A stretch of DNA of 11,834 nt from assembly GCA_031268245.1 (NCBI GenBank), contig JAIRXN010000107.1:1-11834 (forward strand), in the 5' to 3' direction. Under the pieces are notes generated by a model. That model was given only the letters and a program-made list of their open reading frames with translations, did no database searches and was not told the origin of the DNA. The DNA is from Treponema sp. (GTDB taxonomy: Bacteria > Spirochaetota > Spirochaetia > Treponematales > Breznakiellaceae). Shown here in pieces: positions 6,363-11,834 of this stretch. Every line of letters begins with the position of its first letter. Within the stretch, counting starts at the first letter, position 1. The position numbers were made by a program, and so were the translations under genes.

Positions 6363-7352
6363 CTAGATTATATCGTCGGCGCCAAAATACACCGACCGGG
6401 CAGTATCGCTTTCCAGCCATTTGAGAATATTCCTGTTGAATTCCTCCGCCGCATTGTAACCCATCTTCTTGAGCCTTTCGTTCATGGCCGCAGTTTCTAT
6501 GATGATGGGAATATTCCGTCCCGGCTTTACCGGAATTTCCACTTTGGGAATATTCACCCCCAGAATTTCCATATAATTTTCTTCAGTCCCCAGACGATCA
6601 TAGATCTTGTTGTTATCCCATTCTTCCAATACTACCACAAGCTGAATCTCCTTCCTTTCCCGGATAGCCCCTACACCGAAAAGGTGAGTTACGTTGATGA
6701 TCCCCATTCCCCGGATCTCCATGTGGTGGCCGATGATCTTGTTGGCTCCGGTTCCCATGAGGCTATTGCCGTTTACACAGTGAATATCCACCACGTCATC
6801 CGCAACCAGACGGTGGCCATGCTTGATCAGTTCCAGGGCCGTTTCACTCTTGCCAACCCCGGAATCCCCCAGCATGAGAATGCCCCAGCCGTAGACCTCC
6901 ATGAGAACCCCGTGAATACTGTGCCGGGGAGCAAAAATCTCGCTGAGGACACGCATCAGACGGCCTGTAAATTCGGTAGTGAAAAGGTCGGTCTGCAGAA
7001 TAGGTACCCGGACCTGTTCGGCAATCTCAAAAAAGACATCATCAGGCGAAGCGCTATGGGTAAAGATACAGCAGGGAATGGGATAGCTGAACATCTGGCG
7101 GATATTATCCAGATTACCCTCTCTGATCATCTTTTTAAGGCATGCAAGCTCCCCTTTGCCGAATATCTGAATTCTGTCATTTCCAAAAGAATCAAAGAAC
7201 CCCATGATTGCAAGGCCCGGACGGTTAAGATCGGGAATATTGATGGGATTCCCCAGCCCCTTTCTGCCTCCGATGCAGCGCAAATTGAGGGAATTATGCT
7301 CTTTAAGGTCAAGATCGATGAGATCCAGAACCGTGAATTTTCTGTCAGCCAT
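6363..7352 (-). CDS. hprK: HPr kinase/phosphorylase
   Basis: A 329-residue bifunctional enzyme that phosphorylates HPr on Ser46 using ATP and reverses this by phosphorolysis. The N-terminal domain (1-130) is followed by the P-loop catalytic domain: H147 in IHGVLME, Walker A GDSGVGKS (162-169), VADDVVDI (183-190), and the family signature EIRGMGIINV (212-221) followed by GAIRERK. All expected catalytic features are present and the length is usual. GGAGGA lies 6 bases before the ATG. It is the first gene of an operon with HPr, the NtrY/NtrX-like pair and lexA. In alpha-proteobacteria a related hprK is also placed beside a two-component system, so this neighbourhood may be functional and not random. 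Confidence 0.96.
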   Translation of the reverse strand: MADRKFTVLDLIDLDLKEHNSLNLRCIGGRKGLGNPINIPDLNRPGLAIMGFFDSFGNDRIQIFGKGELACLKKMIREGNLDNIRQMFSYPIPCCIFTHSASPDDVFFEIAEQVRVPILQTDLFTTEFTGRLMRVLSEIFAPRHSIHGVLMEVYGWGILMLGDSGVGKSETALELIKHGHRLVADDVVDIHCVNGNSLMGTGANKIIGHHMEIRGMGIINVTHLFGVGAIRERKEIQLVVVLEEWDNNKIYDRLGTEENYMEILGVNIPKVEIPVKPGRNIPIIIETAAMNERLKKMGYNAAEEFNRNILKWLESDTARSVYFGADDII

Positions 7353-7452
7353 GACTTCCTCCGGTCGGCAAATGAGGCCGTGTCAAAACTTCAGTCTTGA
7401 AAACGCCCCGCTTGATAACACAACGCGCCTGCGGCAGCTTGTATATGGCTTT

Positions 7453-7481
7453 ATTCTAAGTGAAGGGAGAATATCTGGCAA
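7453..7481 (-). promoter_or_regulatory. Promoter of the hprK-ptsH-kinase-regulator-lexA operon
   Basis: On the minus strand TTGCCA (7476-7481), 17 bases and TAGAAT (7453-7458) fit a sigma-70-type promoter; each hexamer is one base from consensus. The predicted start is near 7446, giving a leader of about 95 bases before hprK. I see no terminator between the preceding Rpn-type gene and this promoter, so some read-through is possible. Confidence 0.5.
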
Positions 7482-7537
7482 GCAGAGGGATAAGCATAGA
7501 GAACCGGGGAATAGCGGAGAAGAAAAGCGCGGGCCTG

Positions 7538-8410
7538 TCAATAGTTTTGTGTAAGAGTTCCAATGTCCAGCCCGGTAACCTGGGCAACTTGTTCAAGAGG
7601 CAGCCCTATGTTTATAAGTTTTGTGGCTACTTCACGCCTGACCCGCTCTTCACCTATGGCCTCGCCTTCCATCTTACTCCGCGCTTCCCATTTGGCAATA
7701 AGCCCTGTCCTTTCAAGTACCTGTTCCAGTGTTAAATCACTCATCCGTGTCGCCTCCTCTACCGCTTCCGCGTTCGCCCGCACTATCGCATCCAGATACG
7801 CCTGTATCCGCGGCCCTTTCCCTGCCCGTGCTATCTCCCCCGTTATCCGCCGTATCCGCTCTACGTTAAGTTCGTTGTCCAGATTCCTCAGCCAGAGGTT
7901 CTCCCCTTCGGATAACTCCCGGCTGTCAATGACCTGGATGGGCATGATGTCTCCTGTCACAGTATAAATCCCCGCACTCCGTTTTTCAACAGTATACGAG
8001 CGTAGTTCCCGCAGGTGAACCAGCAATCCCCTGGGGTAGCGGCTTTCGATAAGGGTGATGGTAAGATCCGTTATGGGGATGTTTTCCAGGGAGGAGTATA
8101 GGCATGCGTAGCCATAGACCTTGTAAAAATCGGTGAGGGAGAGATAATCGGTGGGGCTCTTGAACTCCAGGATATTGTGTTTCCGGAAGATGGCGGCGAT
8201 ATTTTTGTCTATAAGAACGTTTTTTGTTTTTTTAATGATAACGATGTCGATTTTGAGGGGTTCTGCGGTAAGGGGGTATTCGGGCTTAAATTCCAGCACA
8301 TCCCGGTACTGTTCCAGTTCCATCTGGATCGCCTCGATGAAGGCGGCATGCCATGCGATACGAGGTTCGTCCGGAGACTTTTCATGTCCTTGAGATTGAA
8401 CATATTCCAT
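7538..8410 (-). CDS. Rpn/PD-(D/E)XK nuclease-family-like protein
   Basis: A 290-residue protein. Residues 45-110 carry a PD-(D/E)XK-like pattern: D55 in PLKIDIVII and E82-x-K84 in ILEFKSP, followed by YLSLTDFYKVYGYACLY. The C-terminus (about 225-285) is a charged helical tail ending in KLINIGLPLEQVAQVTGLD, as found in Rpn/YhgA-type recombination-promoting nucleases and transposase-like relatives. Such genes occur in many paralogous copies in some spirochaetes. DNA cleavage is inferred from the family. The ATG at 8410 has no ribosome site. The upstream alternate frame from ATG 8436 reads MQDNALYTAWNMFNLKDMK and would join SPDEPRIAW if one A were added to the A run at 8380-8383, so the 5' end is probably frameshifted. 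It may be a truncated or decaying gene. Confidence 0.75.
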   Translation of the reverse strand: MEYVQSQGHEKSPDEPRIAWHAAFIEAIQMELEQYRDVLEFKPEYPLTAEPLKIDIVIIKKTKNVLIDKNIAAIFRKHNILEFKSPTDYLSLTDFYKVYGYACLYSSLENIPITDLTITLIESRYPRGLLVHLRELRSYTVEKRSAGIYTVTGDIMPIQVIDSRELSEGENLWLRNLDNELNVERIRRITGEIARAGKGPRIQAYLDAIVRANAEAVEEATRMSDLTLEQVLERTGLIAKWEARSKMEGEAIGEERVRREVATKLINIGLPLEQVAQVTGLDIGTLTQNY

Positions 8411-8466
8411 GCCGTATATAGGGCATTATCCTGCATGGCGCTTCAATAGGATAGAGAAATTTTTTC

Positions 8467-8493
8467 TAAAAAAATCCCTCGCCGTTACTGGCG
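8467..8493 (-). terminator. Weak intrinsic terminator after the large envelope-protein gene
   Basis: On the minus strand, 11 bases after the TAA of the upstream gene, CGCC-AGTAAC-GGCG (8480-8493) forms a 4-bp perfect stem. It is followed by AGGGA and seven T (8468-8474). The stem is short but the T run is good. Confidence 0.4.
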
Positions 8494-8504
8494 CGGTTAC
8501 CGGC

Positions 8505-11500
8505 TTACTTCTTCCGGCGTTTCAGTCCGGCGATTGCCAGCAGTGCGGCCGCGCACAGGGCGCCTATACCGGCAATAAAGGCCCGGGGAAGCCGCTTCCG
8601 CATCGGCGGTCTTTCGGTCAGGGAACCGGGGCTTTCAAGCGAAAGCGGCGCTTCCTGCAGAGGCGTCACTTCCTGCGGAAGTGTTTCGGATTTCTGCTCC
8701 GCAGCAGGGATTTCAGCCTTTTGCTCAATGGCGGAAACCGTAGTCTCAGGCGGCAGGGCAGCAGGCGCCTCTGCAGCAGAGGCAGGGAGGATGTGCACAG
8801 GCGCTTCAACTGTGGGCTGCGGAGTTTCCGCAAGGGCTGAAGGCTGTTGCGCGATAGGTGCAGACGTTTCAACTGCGGACTGAGGGGTTTCCACCACGAT
8901 TGCAGGCCGTTGTACGGCAGGTACAGGCGTTTCAACTGCGGGCTGAGGGGTTTCCGCAAGGGCTGAAGGCTGCTGTGCGGCTGGAATGGGCGCTTCAACT
9001 GCGGGCTGAGGGGTTTCCGCCAGAGCGGGAACCGTAGCTTTCTCAATTTCAGGCTTCGCCTCCGCAAGGACTGTATCCCGTCTCAAAAATATATCCTGGA
9101 GGGGCAGGGCATCCGGTTCCGCTACGGGCTGCGGAGTTTCCGCAACGATTACAGGCTGCTGTGCGGCAGGGGCGGGTTCCGGGCCGGGAGAGGCTGCGGG
9201 AGGATCTGAATCTGTTTTGTCCTCTTCCGCAACTGTTATGGGTTTGGGTTCCAGTGCTTCGGGTTTCGGGCCCGGTTCAATTTCTTCGGGTTTAGGGCGC
9301 TCCGCAGGAACCACGGTACCTGTACCGGTATCCCCTGCAGCAAACTGGGGCAGAACCAGGGTGAGTGGTTCAGAGAGAAGGGCTTGCGGCTGCCGGGAAG
9401 CTTCAGCTTGTCCGGCATCCCGTTCCGCTGCGGCTGCGGCAATAATCTCCTCAGGTTCAAGAAGCGCCGTTTCCACCGGAACAGGAAGCCGGCTTTCCGT
9501 CAGGCTGCCGGATTCGATCTGTACTGCCAGAGAAGGCGCGGATATCATCTCAAAAGACATTTCATCCGTCCGGGCCCCCGTAAAGGACAGCGTAGATGCA
9601 AGTCCTCCGATTCTGGGCGCCGGCTCCGCAGACAACGCTTCAAGAGTCCTCGTCCTTAAACCGGCGTAAGAGTTGCCGCCCAGGGCCCAGGGCGCCGTGG
9701 TCAAACGATCCGACAGGGAAAAGCCCCGGCCCCGGTTTTCAAAGAAGGATCCCAGGTACGCATAGTCCCGGGCCAGAGCAGGGTCCCGAATCTGTATTTC
9801 GGCATACCATCTATCCGATGAAGAAAAGTTATTCTCTTCATAATAGGAACGGGCCAGAGCCAGCATGGCTACCGGGTTTTCAGGATCATCCTGCAGGACA
9901 CGCTGGCTGTACCAGATACTGTCCCGGTAACGCTGTTCCAAAAAAGCCGCATTCCCCAGGTTTAACCAGCCGTCCTCATTGCCGTTCCGGGCGGCAATGG
10001 CGAATTGTTCCTGGGCCTTGCCGAGCATGCCGTAACTGCCGTAAAGCACTCCCAAACGGTTCCGGATTTCCGGATCTTCCCGCCGGGCAAGCTGTTCCTC
10101 GTAGGACTGTACCTGGGGACGGATCTGGGCGCTCACCCACGCATTTATCGACCTGTCAAAAGCTTCGGCAACAGTATTTTCCGAGGGAAGGGCAATCCTG
10201 GAAGCCGCTCCGGGGACACTTACCGGGGGATAGATCTCCCAGGAAGCATGCATGGGATAGATCGCCGCCGCCCCGCGCCGATCCGCATCCCGCCACTCCT
10301 TGGCTCCTATACGCCATGCACGGTAAAAACCTTCCTTGGGTATCGTTATCTCCAGGGGAACCCAGACCTTGCCTCCGTGGAATATCAGTTCCTCAGGCGC
10401 ATAGAAGCTCTTTCGCGCCTCTTCTTCGGTCAAACCCAGATCGAAGGCCATGTAGATATGTCCCGGGATAGTGAGGAAGGCGGTTTCTATACCTGCCGAC
10501 TCCATAAGGGAACTAAAGAGGATTGCAAGATCGTCACAGTCGCCTCCGCGGTACATCAGTGTCTGGTAGGGATAGTTGAGGCTGTCCAGGCTGCTTGAAT
10601 TTCCCGACAACTCAATATAGCTGGATGAGGGGTCTATGATGTAGTTTATACCATAGATGTTGAGACTTTCAAACATGCCCAGGGCAACCTGGATATTCCG
10701 CTGAATCTGGGGCCTCTGCCGGTTCTGCACCATGGAACTGACATAGCGGGAAAACCACTGAACCGATGGGTCACGCGCGGACACAAAGGAAGAAGCCCGC
10801 CGGTCATCGTCCCAACTCATGGCATTGCGGTGGAAGATGGGGAGTTCCATGGGAATATCGGCCTGCTTGTTCTGCCCCAGGGCCCGGTATTCCACGATGA
10901 TCTTCGCATTGGCAACGATACTTTCCGTCAGCGACATGACCGATTCGTTGAAAAAGGCGGATATGGGTATCTCAACAGACTCGCCGGGCTTGAGGGAAGA
11001 AGTAACACCGCAGAGCTTGGGCTGGCTCATGTAGCGTTCCAGATAGAAAGACGTCCGGATGCGGGTAATATCCACCTTTTCGTTATTGGTGATCTTTACC
11101 GTGGCAAAGGGGTTTTCATTGTACCAGGAGTAGGATACGGGAAAGACAAACTGCCGGTTCAGGGTATCCGCACGAATCCGCGTTTCCCTGGAAAATGCCT
11201 CGGTCAGGTTGAGGGAGATTCCAAGACCCGCGCTGACACTATTGATGAAGGGCTCCGGGGTATACGCATATTGCCTGTAGGCGCCGTAAATACCGGCGGA
11301 CAGGGCCGGGGTAATATGGTAGACAGCGGCAAGCCTGCCACCGAAACTGATACCCGAAATACTGCTCTCGTTCCGGGAGGCCGAGTATAAACCGCCCCCG
11401 GCATCGGCCTCCAGCGAAAACCGGCTCAGGGGCCGCCAGAAGAAAACCGGGCCCAGATGGACATCGAGAACCTGGGCCGATCCGCCCCCTATTATCGGCG

Positions 11501-11747
11501 CGTTGAGGTAGCCTCCCTGAAGAGAGGCCCCCATAAAGGGAAGAAAACGCCAATCAATCCCCGCCGTTCCGGTAAAACCGGGAGTCAGATTACTGTTATC
11601 CAGGGGAGCATAAAAACCCGGAAAGAAACGGAGCAGAAAACTCTGCTCCGCATGAAGCCTGCCGGGTATAGAGCGGGCAAGAACAACGGCAAGAACACCT
11701 GCGGGCAGGCTTACAAAGCGTCCTTTTTTCCATGCGCGAATAATCAT
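8505..11747 (-). CDS. Envelope-spanning transglutaminase-like/TPR protein
   Basis: A 1080-residue multidomain protein that I cannot name. A signal peptide (1-33, likely cut after LHA) is followed by a beta-rich region (36-182) with alternating strands like a small 8-stranded outer-membrane barrel. An Ig-like stretch follows (200-300). Residues 335-510 form a transglutaminase-like cysteine-protease domain: C404 in RGGDCDDLA, H430 in PGHIYMAF, and E466 in WVPLEIT where Asp is usual. TPR-like helices occupy 560-660. A Pro/Ala/Glu-rich segment (750-1050) contains four 21-residue repeats around AETPQPAVE. A final hydrophobic helix (1055-1074) ends in KRRKK. Together this suggests an outer-membrane domain tethered to the inner membrane through the periplasm. 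The start follows GGAGGG about 9 bases upstream and lies 5 bases after the preceding gene's stop. Confidence 0.85.
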   Translation of the reverse strand: MIIRAWKKGRFVSLPAGVLAVVLARSIPGRLHAEQSFLLRFFPGFYAPLDNSNLTPGFTGTAGIDWRFLPFMGASLQGGYLNAPIIGGGSAQVLDVHLGPVFFWRPLSRFSLEADAGGGLYSASRNESSISGISFGGRLAAVYHITPALSAGIYGAYRQYAYTPEPFINSVSAGLGISLNLTEAFSRETRIRADTLNRQFVFPVSYSWYNENPFATVKITNNEKVDITRIRTSFYLERYMSQPKLCGVTSSLKPGESVEIPISAFFNESVMSLTESIVANAKIIVEYRALGQNKQADIPMELPIFHRNAMSWDDDRRASSFVSARDPSVQWFSRYVSSMVQNRQRPQIQRNIQVALGMFESLNIYGINYIIDPSSSYIELSGNSSSLDSLNYPYQTLMYRGGDCDDLAILFSSLMESAGIETAFLTIPGHIYMAFDLGLTEEEARKSFYAPEELIFHGGKVWVPLEITIPKEGFYRAWRIGAKEWRDADRRGAAAIYPMHASWEIYPPVSVPGAASRIALPSENTVAEAFDRSINAWVSAQIRPQVQSYEEQLARREDPEIRNRLGVLYGSYGMLGKAQEQFAIAARNGNEDGWLNLGNAAFLEQRYRDSIWYSQRVLQDDPENPVAMLALARSYYEENNFSSSDRWYAEIQIRDPALARDYAYLGSFFENRGRGFSLSDRLTTAPWALGGNSYAGLRTRTLEALSAEPAPRIGGLASTLSFTGARTDEMSFEMISAPSLAVQIESGSLTESRLPVPVETALLEPEEIIAAAAAERDAGQAEASRQPQALLSEPLTLVLPQFAAGDTGTGTVVPAERPKPEEIEPGPKPEALEPKPITVAEEDKTDSDPPAASPGPEPAPAAQQPVIVAETPQPVAEPDALPLQDIFLRRDTVLAEAKPEIEKATVPALAETPQPAVEAPIPAAQQPSALAETPQPAVETPVPAVQRPAIVVETPQSAVETSAPIAQQPSALAETPQPTVEAPVHILPASAAEAPAALPPETTVSAIEQKAEIPAAEQKSETLPQEVTPLQEAPLSLESPGSLTERPPMRKRLPRAFIAGIGALCAAALLAIAGLKRRKK
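8775..9026 (-). repeat. Four tandem 63-bp repeats in the Pro-rich region
   Basis: Residues 908-991 of the large envelope protein comprise four in-frame 21-residue units with core AETPQPAVE and QQPSAL. The third has VETPQSAVE and the fourth AETPQPTVE. A fifth related unit lies at residues 863-878. The 63-bp period keeps the frame, so slippage or recombination would change linker length without breaking the gene. Confidence 0.8.
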
Positions 11748-11752
11748 AAAAC

Positions 11753-11834
11753 CTACTCCCTCCTGTCAAGAGCGATCTGCTCCAGGCCGCCAAGAGCGCC
11801 CCTGTTACCCGGATCCGACTTCAGGGCTTCCCTG
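11753..11834 (-). CDS. C-terminus of a TPR-like protein (partial)
   Basis: On the minus strand the frame entering at the right edge reads REALKSDPGNRGALGGLEQI, then ALDRRE, and stops at TAG (11753-11755). The pattern of Ala/Leu/Gly positions and the DPGN turn match the end of a tetratricopeptide repeat. The stop lies 5 bases before the ATG of the large envelope protein, whose ribosome site GGAGGG is inside this gene's end. The two are therefore likely co-transcribed and translationally linked. The rest of the gene is outside the window, so its function is unknown. Confidence 0.6.
   Translation of the reverse strand, partial: REALKSDPGNRGALGGLEQIALDRRE

Noticed and set aside
6309..7400. 363-residue open frame on the plus strand
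   Set aside because: It is a shadow of hprK, whose Walker A and signature motifs are intact on the minus strand.
7353..7400. Sigma-54 promoter before hprK
   Set aside because: TTGACACGG..TTTGCC looks similar at first, but lacks the GG at -24 and the GG-N10-GC spacing.
8666..9067. Repetitive minus-strand frame with LRKPLSPQLKR-like units
   Set aside because: It is an out-of-frame reading of the 63-bp repeats within the large gene.
9596..10471. 291-residue open frame on the plus strand
   Set aside because: It is opposite the TPR/transglutaminase part of the large envelope protein, with a composition rich in Pro/Arg/Ser typical of a shadow frame.

Overview
The window looks like a chromosomal segment of a spirochaete, most likely a Treponema of the termite-gut type. 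This is inferred from gene content (HPr kinase plus HPr, an NtrY/NtrX-like pair, an Rpn-family nuclease-like protein, a large exported transglutaminase-like/TPR protein) and a fairly balanced base composition. It is not proven by any marker gene.

Layout. Positions 1-535 have no firm gene. They hold two related palindromes in a 25-bp period, a 103-base nearly pure C tract (G on the minus strand), a good leftward promoter with a possible short ORF running into the G tract and out of the window, and a probable small insertion flanked by 34-bp direct repeats. Next come two divergent genes with overlapping promoters: a Nudix hydrolase (minus), possibly with a leaderless mRNA, and a cytidylate-kinase-like protein with a BON-like tail (plus). 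A 150-bp nested palindromic element fills the gap to lexA.

From 7352 down to 2263 lies a compact minus-strand operon: hprK, ptsH (HPr), an NtrY-like sensor kinase, an NtrX-like sigma-54 activator and lexA. Gaps are very short or absent: the kinase and regulator overlap by 4 nt, and the regulator stop and lexA start overlap by 1 nt. The operon combines HPr serine phosphorylation (metabolic state), an envelope-sensing two-component system feeding sigma-54 transcription, and the SOS repressor. A TTGCCA-17-TAGAAT promoter precedes hprK, and an extended -10 inside the regulator gene may give lexA a second promoter.

Upstream, also on the minus strand, are an Rpn/PD-(D/E)XK-type protein whose 5' end appears frameshifted, and a 1080-residue envelope protein. 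The latter has a signal peptide, a beta-rich barrel-like domain, a transglutaminase-like Cys/His domain, TPRs, a proline-rich segment with 21-residue tandem repeats, and a C-terminal membrane anchor. It may bridge the outer and inner membranes. The 3' end of a TPR-like gene lies directly upstream of it at the right edge.

The points most worth following are the envelope-spanning protein, the operon that couples hprK-HPr-NtrYX to lexA, the promoter-ATG-poly(G) arrangement at the left edge, and the two palindromic intergenic elements built on CACGRAC motifs.
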